DNA of 64,000 bases from Paragordius varius (GCA_964247055.1 OZ176052.1:9052001-9116000), one strand, 5' to 3'. Numbered from the stretch's first letter, positions 39,401 through 54,434 are shown. The notes: generated by a model from the letters alone, not told the origin. Program-made: numbers and translations.

Positions 39401-42400
39401 GATTTAAGTACGGAAGGAAGAAAGTTGAACAAACTTTTTAACTTTCTGGATTTTCACCATACATAGGAAAATTAAACTTGGCAAAATAAAAAATTCAATT
39501 TTTTATGGCAAATTCAATAAGAAAAATAGTAATGATTTTAATATTTTCTATATTGGCTTTTTTAGAATTCTGAAGTTTTTTGAGCTTTAAAAAGTTTATA
39601 AATAAAATCTTGCCTTTTATTGTTAGAATTAAATTTATCATATATTTTTAATATAAATATGTATTTGCTCATACATTTCTGTTTGATTGAAACAAAATAG
39701 TCAAAATATGTTAATTTTTTCAATATATCCAAATTTTGGCTTTGTCCTAAAAGAAAAGTTATTAAACTCTTGATATTACTTGTTGGCACATGGTTTCTAA
39801 TGGGTCATTGCAATATAGTACTTTTACTTTTGCACCTCCAAAACGTGAACACACTTAAAATATAATACATTGAAGTTTCTTATAAAACCATACAGTTAAG
39901 GTTTGCATAAATATAAAACTATTTAAGTTAAATGTCCCCTTCTCACCATAAGTAAATTATTGTTTTCAGTTGCATAATAATTATTATTAATTATATATGC
40001 AAAATTTTTTATTATAATTCCATTCATTATATTGCAAAAATAAATGTGCTTTAATTTGGGGACCGGATATGCACAAGTAAGTACTCATGCAAAAATATTT
40101 TACTTTTTGGTTTTATACAGAGATTGGAGCCAAATGAGGGAGGATCGACTTTTAAAATATTTGGTTAATGGGCTATTTGTGCTGTTTTGATAAAATTAGT
40201 CGTGTCTTTAATTATCTTCTTGCAATCTTTCAAAGTAAAAAAAAATTATGTCATGAATATCGTATGAACAATATATGTTACCACTTTATAATAATTAAAA
40301 TATATTAAATTTAAATATATTTTTTTTAATAAAACAGATCCTTTATACCTATATTATTAGGTAAAAATAGTATTACAAATATTTGAACTTTGTTAAAAGT
40401 TAAGTAAGTATACTTTTATATTTCCTTTTGTATTTCAAATAGACCCTCATGCGACACGTGTCATATCTTTAATACTTTTTTTGTTTACACGCTTGCTTTA
40501 TGATTTAATATTCATGAAAGATCTATGCTTTGTTGATAAAAACAAACTTTCATACATATAAATCAAATAAAAATTAAAGGTGTTTTAATACACCTAAAAA
40601 TAATTTTGGAGTAAAACTTTGTAACCAAATTATTCTGGTGGTCTTATATATGTAAAGAATTAGTACAGTTTTATTATGTTATAAATAATACGTAATTTCA
40701 TTCGGAAAAGATTTTTTTATTATAATGATAATCTGTTAAAATTAATCAATCACCTAATAGCACATTGAAAAGGTGAAAGGGGAATTTTTGCAGTTGTTTG
40801 AATATAATAATTATGGAGACATCTGAAAGATAGATATTATTAAACTTTTCAAATTATATGTATAACATCTATAACACACACACACCTTTAATTACTAATA
40901 TACTCTTTATCTATAGATGATATAATCTAACATGTTATCTAATTATGCATTTTAGTTTTGCCGATTTGTATAGTCATCGAGTATCCATCCATCCGTTGAT
41001 TAATTACACACAAAAATATACTTCTTTACTTACGTTTCCTTCCCCATCCATTTTAGTTATTTTTTATTATTTCGAAAACGAATTGACAACAATATATACA
41101 TACCTAAAATAAATAAACCGTATAGAGCATACCGTTTTTTACAGTAGTGGCCAAATAACTGAGTTTTTTCGCATACACTCCTAATACCTTTACTTATTTA
41201 AAATTTATTATTGTTTTGCTTTAACAACTAACTGCATAAATATTATCAATATCATCATCATGTTTAATTTTAAAATTTTATCATTCTAAAAATATCTTTT
41301 GGTGTTTACATTTTGAGTAATCAAACTTTTTCGCCTTGTGTTATCTTGCTTTATAGTAGAGTTTGTTTTGTTTGCATTATTTGTTGCAAAACAAATATAT
41401 TTTGGGTCCAATCTAATTTTAACTAAACACTTCCGATTTGTTTAATAAAATATCCATATTGAGTACATATCATATATCACAAATGTTTGTGCGAAAATTC
41501 TAAATCCAAACTCATAAGGTATGTTTTAAAAATTATATTATAATATTATTACAAAACCAAACCGTTATAAATAATATCTCTTTGGAATGAATTAAATTTT
41601 TCGTTATTATAATTTGCGAAATCACCACTGATATAATTAATCTAATTTAAATTTAATAATTTACTAATAATGTTTTTTTGTTCAAAGATATTTTTCAAAG
41701 AAAAGAAAATCGAAATATTTTACATTTTATTATTAAGAAGTTAGAATTCCCAGAAGTAGTTTTTAATGAGATTGAAATTAAAGTTTAATTTTTTTAGCTC
41801 TCTCTCTAGAATGATAATACAAAATATATTTTCCCCGTCAATCCTCCTAAAATTCTTTTTAACGAAAAAACATCTCTCGCCAATTCAAAAAGTAATTTGT
41901 TAATTGATACAAATGTTTTTTAGAACAATTTATCTTATTGACATATAAAAATATATTTTAGGTTGAAATTGGTTAGAAGTTAGTTGTTTCCACAATTTTT
42001 AATCAAGTTAAAACTCAACCAATTTGGTTTTTAATTATTATGGTTTGGTTGTACGAACTGATTTTTTAATTGCTTGTTTGTGTGTTTGTTCTGAATTATA
42101 TATTTGTAAAGAAAGCTATTAGTTGATTACGTTTTTTTTCATCATTCCTAAACTTTCAATACAAAAAAAATTATCAATTAATATCATTATATTACTTAAT
42201 AACTTATCTCGGGGTTTAATTAAAATGATTGAGAAGACTGATATATTTACGGGGGAGATTCATAACACAAAGTATTGTTATTATAAAAACTAAAAGGTTG
42301 TTTCTACATTTCATTTTTTGGGTAGTCATTTAAAACAGTTAATTAATTAATTTGTTTGCTCACGTCTTTAAGATGCATCATCCATCATACACATTGCCCT

Positions 42401-45400
42401 TATTTATTTAATCATGGAAAAAAATTAGATTTTATATTCATTTAACACTCCGAAATTGCGTTTATGTAATTTATAATTTTTTTATTATAAAATATTTAAA
42501 ATGTTAAATTAAAAATAAGGCCGATATGATGAGTTTCGATTGTGACCGATGTATCCCTATAATTACCATTTTTATGTTTTTAATGAAAAGATTTTGTGAT
42601 ATGGGTTCAGTTTGATAAATTTTGTGGATAATATATTTATATAAGGGCCCTTATCTGATATCCCCATTTTTCATATTGATATTGGTAATAATTTAGATTA
42701 AAAAGAACCAAAAATCAAATTTTAAGCTATTCTTTAACAATATATCCTATATAAATATCTTATTTTAAAACCAAAATCAGGAGAAAATTTTGTAAAAATT
42801 GAATAGTTCAATAGGCTCATTTGGCACACCAAAAGTACATAAATTCTAAATCATTGATTAAAATTACCAATTTTCACACGATTTAATTGTTCATCGGTTA
42901 AATAAAGGTTCGTTTTTAGGTTATTTTTTAGGTTTGAGTTAAGGACATATTTGTCTCTAGCATAGGATATGACCTTGAACACACGAAAAAGTATTAATTA
43001 TTATTATTAAATAAATAATTAAACCCAAAATTTTATAATGGTATATCAATGATGTTTGCTTACAATAAACTTTCTTAACAAGGTTTAATCAAATAAACAT
43101 AATTAAAAAATATTGCTTTTGGACATTATAAAAAATATTTTATGAAAAGATAAATAAAAATATTTTTCTTTAAATGATCGAACTTTAGCCAATAAACACC
43201 ACAGAATATGTAAGTTTTAAATTTTCCTTAGTAGCGGAATCCAGTTTCAAACCATGTCTCTTTCCATGTATAACAAATGCAAAAGAAATGTCAGAATTTT
43301 TTTAAAAATGGACTTAAATGTGTGGTTTATGTCACAATATTGCAAGATTATAGCTGGCCACTCAATAAACTTATGATATAAAAAATTACGATCACATAAA
43401 TATTTTTAAAGAGTATGATTTTTTTGAAAGTTATCTGATTCTTTTCTTCTTTACTAAAAGGATATCATCCAAGTTTTACAGTTACCTGGTTTATATCTTT
43501 TAATATGGATAATAAACTTTATAGAAGCAAATGCTGTTGTTATCCATTATTTTATGTTTTTTCCCCATAATAATTTATAATTAATATAGTTAAGTATCAC
43601 AATGTAGTTTCCAAATTTATCGATCAAATCTAATATTTATTACTGAAAAAAATCAACTGTCCGACACCAAATAATGATGATATAAATGATTGTAATAACT
43701 TATAAATATAGATATATATTAATAGCAAGCAGCCTTTTGAAAACAATAGCCAACAATCATAATGTAAAAAGTTTCAGATTTAATTTATTTAATTTTATTT
43801 TTTTTGCCATTAAATAGCTTTTATAAATATATAGATGATATGATGATTTTGTATTATATTCAGTAGTTTTTTTATCAAACTTAAATACTTTTAACGTTAG
43901 GAGAGTTTTAAAAAATCAATAAATTATTTTTGGTTGTTTGCCACTTTTAGCCTAATCTTAAAATTAAATTTAAATTATTGTTATCATTATTTAATATTAT
44001 TTGTGGAATTACTCTACTCAATCGTTTTTAATTTTATCTCATTATTAATAACAAAAACAATCGTTTTACTATAAATTTAAATTGATAAATGTAATTATAT
44101 AAATTATATGAACAAAATATATTATACTATATTTTGATATTTTTTTTATTATATAAAAATGAGATACATTAAAATAATTTAATTATTGTAATGTACAACA
44201 AACTTGATTATTATGGACATATTTACATTTTAAATCGACCAAATTTTTATTGAATCATGATGGCATTATGTTAAAATATCAGCAGGCAAATTAAAAAACG
44301 GAAATATATGATAATTCTTAACTATTGTTAATTTCTCATATGTCATAGCTTTGCAAAAATTTGTAAAAAACGTTAAAATTAATTAACTAATTAAAGAGTC
44401 AGGGTTATTTTTTGTAAAGAATAATAAAAATATATATCCGAAAAGAATATAAAATTTACTACCGATTTTTCCAATGGACTTAATTTCAATTTTTAGACAT
44501 TCGCTCATTCAGTATCCACTACTATTTATAACTGATTTAATTTTTCAAACACTTTTTAGTGCACAAGGAATTATCGTTATTGCTGCATTCATAATTATGG
44601 ATTCAGATGCCTATTAAGGGAGGTCGAAAGGTTTATACATGCCCCGGGCTTTACAAATTAAGGCACCTCAAATTAATATTTTCTTATTTTTTTTCAAGGT
44701 TATCCTTGAAACTTTGGAACCATCGACCAAACCGTTATCAAATATTTTTGATTGTTTAAATTTTCTTTTGTTCAAGTGGTTTTTAATAATAATATTATTA
44801 TTTTTAAATTGATTACATTTTTGTGATAATTAACGTTATTATTATTAAATATAATAACATTAAACAAATTTTTAATCTATTTTTTTTCGATTTAACGCTT
44901 TAAAAAATTAAATATGTTTAAAATAGATTTTATACATCCAATAAATTTGGATTTAACCCTTTTTTATTTTGTAAAACTCCCTTGTATTAATTTCCTTGCC
45001 AACAGTCATTCGTTACAAAAGTTAATATAAACTAATAATAGAAAGAGCAACAATATATCCATTTTTTAAATGCACTTCCTAATTGGGTGATTTTACGACA
45101 ACAACTATTTATAGTTTTTTCTTTATCTTTCAAAAAATAATGTTTTTAGTCAAAGATAACACTTGTTTTTTTAACTTATAATAATCATCTTGTTAATTTT
45201 TAATAATCATCATAAGATATGATTAATCTTGTTTCTTTACCACTTCTTTTTCCCCTTTTTTATTTCTTTGTAAGTTTTTTGGATGATAAAATATATATAG
45301 GTAAAAGGTAAAAAAACAAATTATTGTGCATAATAATTTTTATTTTTATAGGTTTTTATTCTTCTCAAAACTAATTAATTAGTGTAATTTAAAAGTTTGG

Positions 45401-47559
45401 AAGATGAATATTAATGCAAATATTGGTAGGTATAATCTGTTTATAAAGTATTGGTTAAGAGTTAATACGTGAAACATTTTTGTCAAAGCTTGTATATGAT
45501 GTACTAAAAATTACAAAATATATATATATGTTTTAATCTCAAAAAATATATGTTATGATGTTAAAACAAGCTTACTTATATCATTATTACTTTTTTTTCA
45601 ATCCGTTAAAAGCACTCACTTAGTTTCTTTTATCTCTCCCTCCGCGCACACAACATCCCTTTTAACGTATTAACCCAAAAGAAAAGTAGAAATAAAACTA
45701 GTTATCTTCTTATAGATTAATTTGTAAATACAACATATGTATGTATAACATATATGGTGTTGCATAATCATATATATATAATACATATATATTGTATTGA
45801 TTGAAACTATACATGTTGTAATATTTTGTACAAAAATTAAAAACAAGGTTAAAAAATTTATCATCTTTCTTCTTATTTTATTTTATCAACATTTTTATTG
45901 TTAAAAAGTTTATGATATTACTCAAATGTTGTACTTTTACAGTTTAACATATAAATATTTATCGCCACTTTAAATTTTTTACTATAACTATATTAAATAA
46001 TTGTATCGTAATGTTTTACATTCTTACCCAGTCCTTATTTGAACAAATTGACAACTGTCCTTTGTAAGTTTTTTTGAACTCTCATTTCAATGTATATATT
46101 ATTTTATTTATATGTTGTAACATGTAACTGTTTGTTTAGTTTAAAAATAGCGCATAGCATAAACCCCTTATTATTTGCTTTTTTTTTTAATTTTAATACT
46201 AGGTAGGTTAGGTTAAATAACTAATTTTATTTGGTCAATTTAATCATTAAAGATTGCTGGATGTGTTGTGTAAATAAAAAACTACGACCAAACCAGTTGA
46301 TATGTAAAAATTAACTATTAACGGGCTACTAATTATTTAGTTATAAAAACTTAAAAATTAAAGTTTAGAGCGAGTATCAGTAAAACACAGCGAATACCTG
46401 CATATTCACCCTTCTATATTTAAATTTAGAAGGGTTATCCATTAAAAAATAAGCTACGCTTTTAAGTGTTAACCTTTTGCCGATAACTTTTCTCTTATTT
46501 TTTTCGTACATATATAATTTTTCTGGATAACACCAGTAAGTGGACCAAAAAAATGGTGAAAGATATATACGTATAAAATAATATGAATGTCATGGACAGG
46601 CACGCACATAAATGTAAAATATGTCAATGTTAAGTGGTATAGTCGCAACTTTTAGTAGTCATTAAGTATTTATGTGTGCATAAAAAAGCAAAACTTTGCA
46701 AAAAATTGTGTATTCCTCCCAAAAAGGGTTTTTTGTCCGAAATCTATGGACCAATATATTTATATATCTATAGACTACTGCTGACATGGTGGTGTATTTT
46801 TATTGTTTACCTTTTATGATGTTATCCATTTCTTTTTATGTCTTATTTTTAGTGTTAATATCACTCACCACTACCCAATTCGATTTTTATGTTTTTGGTA
46901 ATGATCTTTATACATTTATTGAGTGCTTCCGAATGTAAAAAAACGTTTCTTAAAAATAAAGGTAAAACAGTCTTTATTAACACTTTTTTAAAAATGTATA
47001 ATAGATATCTTAAACATCTATGCAATAAAATTTATATAACATATCACCTAAAAATTGTATTGGTGTTTTTTATCAAAGTTGTTTTTGTCCCACACTTTTA
47101 ATAAATAAAATTTGGAGTTTTTTTAACAAAACTAGCCCAATCAAAATATTGATTTTTTTTTCAAACTTAAATGAAGTGAAACAAGGAACAAAGAGACATT
47201 TATAAATGTGGGCAGCAGAATTTTTTTTATTTTGACAATGTAGGTTACAATTAAATTGGATAATTTAAAAGATGGATAATAGTTACACTCCACTCTATGT
47301 CATATGAAAAAAATAATATTTTATATTTTTTCAAAACTTAAAACATATTTACCAATAAACAAAAGAAATAATTAGTTTAAAACAATTTCAATTAAACAAC
47401 CAAAAATGTCACTATTTATAGTATGATAATAATGTTGTGATTTTACTAATCGATGTAACCATAATTTTTAATTCTTATTCCTTTCTATAGTGTTCTCACA
47501 TTAAAATTGCAAAATTGTTATATATTCCCTGTCCTTACCTCCTACATGTCACATTTTAA
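33441..47559. other. About 14 kb of AT-rich DNA without a recognised gene
   Basis: Nothing exon-like with family similarity was seen on either strand. The open frames at 34420-34608, 39562-39789, 45670-45864 and 46889-47101 are AT-driven. A short GC-richer patch near 44625-44680 (TGCCCCGGGCTTTAC) may be a worn repeat. The last several hundred bases should contain the promoter and 5' UTR of the MYT1-like gene. Confidence 0.5.
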
Positions 47560-50500
47560 ATGATGGCTACCGAATCCGATAGATTTTTATACATGATTGA
47601 TCAACATCAATACACAAAAATGGAAAATAATTCAGCAGCAAAAACCATATCTCCAGATCGTCTAACCTCATCCTCTCCTGTGTTGTCTTGTGATAGCTCC
47701 TTTGCTAATCATTATTTTTCGGAAGAAATGCCCAAAACTAATTATTCTACATCTCATACCAATGAACCTGAATCCGACACTGTCATATCCTCATTGAATA
47801 ATAAAAAAATGGAGGAGCCAACCAATGAGAATGCTACTACATTTTATACACATGAATACAACACCAACAATGATAAAAATAGTGGTGATAATATTAACTC
47901 ACCGCATTCAATCGATTCAGAGGCGAAATCCAAAACGCAAGCCGCAGCCTTTAGTAAAAATGACCAAGCAAACTCCAATGATGTACAGGAAAATGAACTG
48001 AACGGACTTGAAGGGCGCAAAAAAATGCGCAAAAATTTGAAACCCAATAAAATGTTTCCCACAGAAAATACTGGTGTTTCTGAAGACAGAGAATTAAATA
48101 TGACACATCCCAATAATGATGTGGACCATATAACTCCAGAATGGTATAATATCTCTTTCTCTAAATTTGATTATATAATTCCTTTAAAAATCACATAAAT
48201 TCACTTTTTAATTTTATTGCTTTTAGTGTTTATACTTTCTCTCTCTCTACATTTATTATAATTGATAATAAAATTTACCGTTAATTTTTTTATTTAAAAG
48301 TGTAATTTTATTTTTTTATTTGTGTTTTAATACCACTTTATACCATTAAAGTAAGGTAATTTGAGACAAAGAAGTTAATAAGAACTATAATGCCAAAAAG
48401 GTTTTTTTCTTCAAAAAGTAAATTAGTTTGCGAAAAAGTCATTTATTTCAAACTTTAAAAAAGTATACATTATATTACCGCTGTATTCACAATAAAATTG
48501 TAATTAATTAACTTATTAATAGTTCACCTGTGCACACAAAATATCCACGTGAAAATGGGCATTCAACAATGAGTTGGGATTCCTCATTGTATCATTATCC
48601 TAATACCTCCGACATAGAACCCTGTAGAAAAAGTGTTATAAAATCTGTATTGGAAAAGCAGGGTTCCTCAATAGATATTAGCACAGAGATCGATAGACCA
48701 TCATTATTAAAACATAAACAACCAGCCAACGAAACGATATCAAGATCAATCCAAAATAATTTAGCAACTTATCAAGATATCCCAAGCTCCCTATACAAAT
48801 TCGAAACAATGTTAAAACAACCCGCCCTTAGCCCATTTTACCGTATGTTAATGGGTCAAACTGATGCCTCTGAAATGGCTTTATATACCATGAGTCCGGA
48901 TCATGGCAAAAAACGCAAAAGTGAAAAGGGACAGTTGCCTAACAATTTACACCAAATAACTGAAGTGATATCCAAAAAATTAAAAAGTATCCATATTGAA
49001 TCAACTAAAAATTAAATTATGTATGTTTTAACGTAAAATTAATTTTAAAAAATATTTAGTATCCATATTATAAAAGTAATTAAACAAGATAAATGGTTTA
49101 TTAATTTGCTGGTGTCAAACCATATAATATTTATGCCCATTGTCGTTTTTTGTTGGAAAATTAGAGAACCATTTGCATATCATGAATATTTTATGTAAAT
49201 TTTCATTTTTCTTCACGAAACTTCTATTTTCTATCATTAAAGACTGTGCAATTATACCAAATCACACATCTCATTTGATTTATAGAAACTCACAGTGATT
49301 ATAATCGCTATTGAGTTTCTTTTTTTCGGACGCGCACGCTTAAATCGTAATTAGTTCTTGTGCGCGCGTCTCATTTTATTTTACTAAATCTCCATAACAT
49401 TTAAATATATTCATTTTTATTATAAGTTAAGCATGTTAAATAGGTAAAAAGTTTGCACAAAATCAGGGGAAAACTCAAAAACCATTTATTGCAGCAGCAG
49501 CGATAAATAAATAATTTTTGCCAATTTTTTATTAAGATCACGCAAATCTTATAGAAACACATAAATAAATTTAAATGTTTATTAAAAAAGCAAAAAGTTA
49601 TTATGTATCCATCATTATTATCTCAAAAAATTTAATATACAACTTTTTACAATATTTTAGCAGCGGAAACGAATAATGAAGAAAGAAGTCAAGATGTGCT
49701 ATCTAAATATACCTCTGACGAATTCACCAAAATATTTAATGCCGAAACTATTCAAAAGCTAATGGCTTCCTTTGCAACTAGCATGCCTGTTTCACCACAG
49801 AATCAAATTAATAATAACGCGACACAAAAAAATGTCACCAGAGAACCGAAATCTCTTGTGTCTACTGCTTATAATACGGTATCTAAATGCCCATGGCCCG
49901 GTTGCAAAGGCCTGGGCCATGTTACAGGTCTTTATGACCATCATAGAAGTTTATCTGGGTGTCCGCTTAAGGCAAAAGCCACTGCCCAACAAAGAGAATT
50001 GGGCATACATAGTCCACGTTCGACGGCACACAGCATGCTTAAATTGAATGCAACGCACAAAGCGAAAGATGAGATTAATAAAACTAAAAATTTATTCCTT
50101 AAACAATCCCCTATTCTCAATAATAATGATGATCAATTAAACAATCACTACAATAATGAATCGTTCAAAAATATGAAGTGTGAAACAGACAATGTGTCAC
50201 CCAAAACAAAAATTTCTGAGACTATTGAATCAATATTTGAAAGAGAAAAGATGAATAATGGTGTTGATTCTCGTCTTCAAAAACTAAACAATCAAATAAA
50301 ATTACCCCATGAATTGGCTTTGTATCATTCCATGTTGGAGGAAAGCAATATAAAATGCCCTACACCAGGTTGCGAAGGCAAAGGACATGTAAAAATAGGA
50401 CGAAGCATACATCGAAGGTAGTGATTTTTATTATATTTTATGTTGCTATATCCACTAAATATTAGATTATTTTATGATAAATACACAGGGAATAATTAAA

Positions 50501-53500
50501 ACTATAAATAAATGCCAATGGCTTGTGACAAATTATCAATGCATTTATGACCATTATTGCCACTTATTTATGAGAATAATCAGCTAAAACTTTTGTCCAC
50601 ATGTTTATCAAGTTATAAATACAAAATTTAAATTTTATGCGCAAAATTATACCATTATAGTTGATTACAGTACAGTGCATTAGGGTTAATGGTAATTCAG
50701 TTATTTCAAAATATTTTCATATGCAATATAAAATAGCAATAATAACTGCGAATAACTGCATTTATAACCGGTCAAACCAATTAATCAAATCTTTTACCTT
50801 ACATGCAGAGTGGCTATACCATTAAAATTTAATCATAAGGATTATAAAATATATTTTGTATATAGTTTATCTGGGTGTCCATTGGCAGCTATCAATAAAT
50901 CGATCATTAACAAAGAGTTGACAAATGATTCGTCAAACATAAAAGAAGAATCAATATCGTCGGCCACTCCATCGTTTTCAACGAATGAATTGAGGTAATT
51001 TTCAAATAAAATATTATGTTAAAGTAAAGGTTTTAGAGTAAAAAGGCATAATTTGATTTTCTTTTAAAGCATTCCTAAAATATTAGAAATTTGAACCGAC
51101 CGAATTACTTGTAAATGAAACTACAATTGAAAATTCCATTTAACTTAGTCATTAGTTATTTAAATGAAAAGTAATTTAACTTTGAGTTTTAGTGACTGAT
51201 CTTTTGCACAAGTTTAATAAGATTATTTCAAATTTATAAACTAAACTGTATTCAATATATACCCTTACCAAAAAAGGCATTCATTAAATTTCAAAATATA
51301 GATATTATAACCTTTTTACTGACAAATTATATAAAACACAGTTTATTTATTCTATAAATTATTTTTTATATAAACTATATTTAGAAGTCAAGATTCGCCT
51401 TTATTAAACGGACTTAGGAAAGATAATGATGAAAGTATGGAACATGATAATTTTGGAGCCAATTTATTTAACAACCTAATACCGCATTCTGAAGAAATAT
51501 CCATGATTCAAGAGGCACTTAAAAGAAACTTCACAAACTTTTTGTGGGAAAAAAATTTTGGTCATCATTTGGCCAACCTTAGTAACTTTTTTAACCCTAA
51601 TAAGACTTTGAATGATTGTCATGCCCCAGCGAAAAAACCCGAATCGCCTAAAAATAAAAGTTATAGCGAAGGAGAAAACTTGGTGAAACAAGAATGTAAA
51701 AATACCAATATGTTTGAAATATCATCACCTACTTATGAGTCTAAGGATAATTTTGAGAATTATTCGAAAAACTCAAATGTTATTTCTGCCAATCCTTACT
51801 ATTTTATGTTAAAAAATTTGGAGTCGCATAATAATAACTATAATAATAATGACAATACAACTGTTAAAGAAATTGATAATATTAATACAACCGAGAAATC
51901 CCCTAAAATTGTAGATATTCCAATTGCTAAAAAGGATTATGATCTCGCCATGTTTCAACAAAATGCCCTCAATTTTTACAAGGATTATTACAAGTGTTTG
52001 GAATCATTTTTTCCATCACCGCATACTAAAACGCAAAATTTGAATTTGCAGCAGGAAATAAAGGAATCAGAAGAAAGTCCTTTGGATTTAACACATGGCA
52101 AACGAAAGTAATTTAATATATTTTAATTTTTTCATCCGAGTGTATGTGGAAAACTGTCTATTAATCTTAAATTATTTTTCAGACGTGAAAAATCGACGGA
52201 AGAAAAGGAAGTTGCTGAAGGTTACATTTCAAATGACGTTTCCCAAATTAAAGTTGTCGATGAGAAGATTATGAATTTTACTTTTCCGAATCCCTTACAA
52301 ATTCACAAGTACATTTTTTATAGTGATATCTTGCAAAAAGATCTTTTTAATTTAAATTTATTTTTTTAATTTATCATAACATTTCTTACTTATCAACATC
52401 TTTACCCGAACAAAAATAATAATTTTCTGAAAATTGTCTTTAAATAAATAAACTGCCAGGCAACTTTATGAAACAAAATATTAAACCATATGAAGTACTA
52501 ATTAGTCGCTATCAAATTGACTTAAATTAAATTAATTTGTAACAGAATTTGGTTAATCACTAAATAAAATAGCGCAATATCAACGTATGACTAAGGTTGG
52601 GATTCACCGGTTATGAATGTCAGGACCGTTACAGTGACCGCCTGAAAAATAATCAGGCAAAAACTACGAATAATCATGCGATTAAAATTAATATTTAGTA
52701 TGGCATAACCAAATTAAACATATAAAAATTTAATTTTTTATCAGATTTTCATTATTGACTAAAATATTTTGACACCATTTAAACAACCAATTCAAACAGT
52801 TAATTTGATTTTGTTAGGGTTACTATAAACATATAATTACCGGTATTAAGATTACTTATTTCCAGGATGCTGCATTTTTAAGCGGTCAACGATTTTTATT
52901 CCTTTAACTGGTCAAAAACCCAACCATTTTTTGATTTAAAATTTTGTTTTATTATTTTTAAATACTATATTTTTTCCAGGTGTCCGACTCCTGGTTGCAA
53001 CGGTATCGGTCATGCCACAGGAAATTATTCGTCCCATAGAAGTGCATCAGGGTGTCCTTTGTTAGCTGCCGCATCTGCTTACAAGAAAAAACAATTGTCA
53101 CAACAATTAACTCATGCTTTAAACTCGTCCACTCATTTGACCAATACGGATTTAATGAAATATTTTACGAGCTTACCTAAACAATACCCATTTATAGACA
53201 CACAAACTAATACACCTGTAAAATTAAAAGCAATGAATGAAACCGTTTTTAATTCAAAGTATGGGGAAGTTAATGCTTTATTAAGGAATGGGGAGGATCC
53301 CCAGCTGCCCAAAACAATCGATAATACAATACACAATACAACCAATCTCATGATCGACTCTAAAATTGATCCATCTCTTAACACACTTTCCATAGAGATT
53401 TTAAGGTTTACCATCATTTTTATTTATATAAATAATACCATGTATAATATTTATAAAATTAAACTGAAAAAAAATTATTAAATATTATTTTCAAATGAAT

Positions 53501-53833
53501 AGATGTCCGACAAATGGATGTGATGGTACTGGTCACGTTACAGGCAAATATTTAAGCCATCGGAGTATATCTGGTTGTCCGATAGCAAATAGCCATAGAG
53601 CCAAACCTTCTATGTTCTCTAACACAACTCTTATCCATTCAACAGATTCAAAAAGTTCCAAGCTTAAAAAACTCGAGAATGGTGAAAACAATATAAACAA
53701 GTTACTGTTTGGTAATAATTACATGGAATACCTAAATAAATTTCTCCCAATGATTGAGCGCAAAAGCGACTCTAAAGACCCAAAATCCGATATATTTGGA
53801 GAGAATAATCATCACACCATGATCTCAAATTGA
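47560..53833 (+). CDS. MYT1: MYT1/ST18-family CCHHC zinc-finger transcription factor
   Basis: Nuclear DNA-binding regulator; vertebrate relatives act in neural and endocrine differentiation. Exons: 47560-48143, 48523-48986, 49661-50417, 50866-50994, 51385-52107, 52183-52308, 52980-53405, 53503-53833. Phases close, giving 1179 residues. Four fingers with spacing C-x4-C-x4-H-x7-H-x5-C: C426-C450 ([20 protein letters not shown]), C582-C606 ([20 protein letters not shown], split by an intron before SLSGCP), C929-C953 ([20 protein letters not shown]) and C1071-C1095 ([20 protein letters not shown]). The fingers fall in two groups, separated by an acidic, Asn-rich middle. Basic stretches GRKKMRK (152) and GKKRKSEKG (323) are likely nuclear signals. 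PLDLT at 877 resembles a CtBP-binding PxDLS motif. The start is the first ATG of the open frame; a 5' non-coding exon is possible. Exon 2 could also run on to a stop at 49015 if its donor (AAAAA|GTATCC) is skipped. Vertebrate members have six or seven fingers, so four is a reduced set. Poly(A) signal AATAAA near 54077. Confidence 0.94.
49329..49370. other. GC-rich inverted repeat in a MYT1 intron
   Basis: GACGCGCAC (49329-49337) faces GTGCGCGCGTC (49360-49370), a nine-pair stem with a two-base bulge and a 22-base AT-rich loop, inside the intron 48987-49660. It is the only such CpG-rich structure in the surrounding kilobases. It may be a regulatory palindrome or a transposon end. Confidence 0.6.
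52593..52926. mobile_element. Small MITE (family 3) in a MYT1 intron
   Basis: The ends AAGGTTGGG and CCCAACCAT are inverted. ACCGGTTATGAATG on the left faces TTTAACTGGTCAAAAA on the right. It lies wholly within the 671-bp intron 52309-52979, and explains half of that intron's length. The element at 58002-58351 has related ends. Confidence 0.6.
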
Positions 53834-54434
53834 AATGCTGTGTTTGTTTATACGAAAGTTAATGTGAAGACCAAAACTCATTTGATATGTACATTTATAT
53901 ATATAGTAGAGAGATTTTATTACATAGTCAATAGACAATTGTGTAAGAAATCAACTTAGAAAATTCATTCCTATTTTTTTGCATAATAATAGTAGTAAAA
54001 AAATGTGCAAATTATATGACAACACATCATTTTTTTAACTGTACAATCTTATTGCACTTTATATGTGGTCCAATTTAATAAATAATATTAAATTTATGTG
54101 GTTGTGAAATAATCCTAAAAATGTAGAAATATTCTAAAAAATGATTAAAAATACTTTTAATAATAAAATAAATTATTTACTTGAATAATCCGATCTATGA
54201 ATTAATCCATCAACGGCAGTATTGGGTAGCTCAAGGGTACAAGAATATTTAGCCAGATTGACTCATGTCCATATTTTTTATCAGGAATAAAAGAAACGTC
54301 ACCAGGCTCTTAACCCGAAATCAGATATCATTAGCTTATTTCAATTATTATTAGTTTTAAAATATAACCTAAAAACATTTTGGAACTTAAAAACAAGGAA
54401 GCAGACGATAATTTTTTATAATCGTTTCGTAACC
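53834..54434. other. Intergenic DNA between MYT1 and MSH4
   Basis: This 601-bp gap holds the MYT1 3' UTR with its AATAAA near 54077. A less AT-rich stretch at 54190-54320 (for example GGCAGTATTGGGTAGCTC) may contain the MSH4 promoter, but no coding similarity was seen there. Confidence 0.5.

Noticed and set aside
39562-39789. Minus-strand 75-residue frame
   Set aside because: Its composition is that of random AT-rich DNA, and there is no similarity or exon context.
46889-47101. 70-residue frame upstream of MYT1
   Set aside because: AT-driven composition, no domain, and no splice connection to the MYT1 start.
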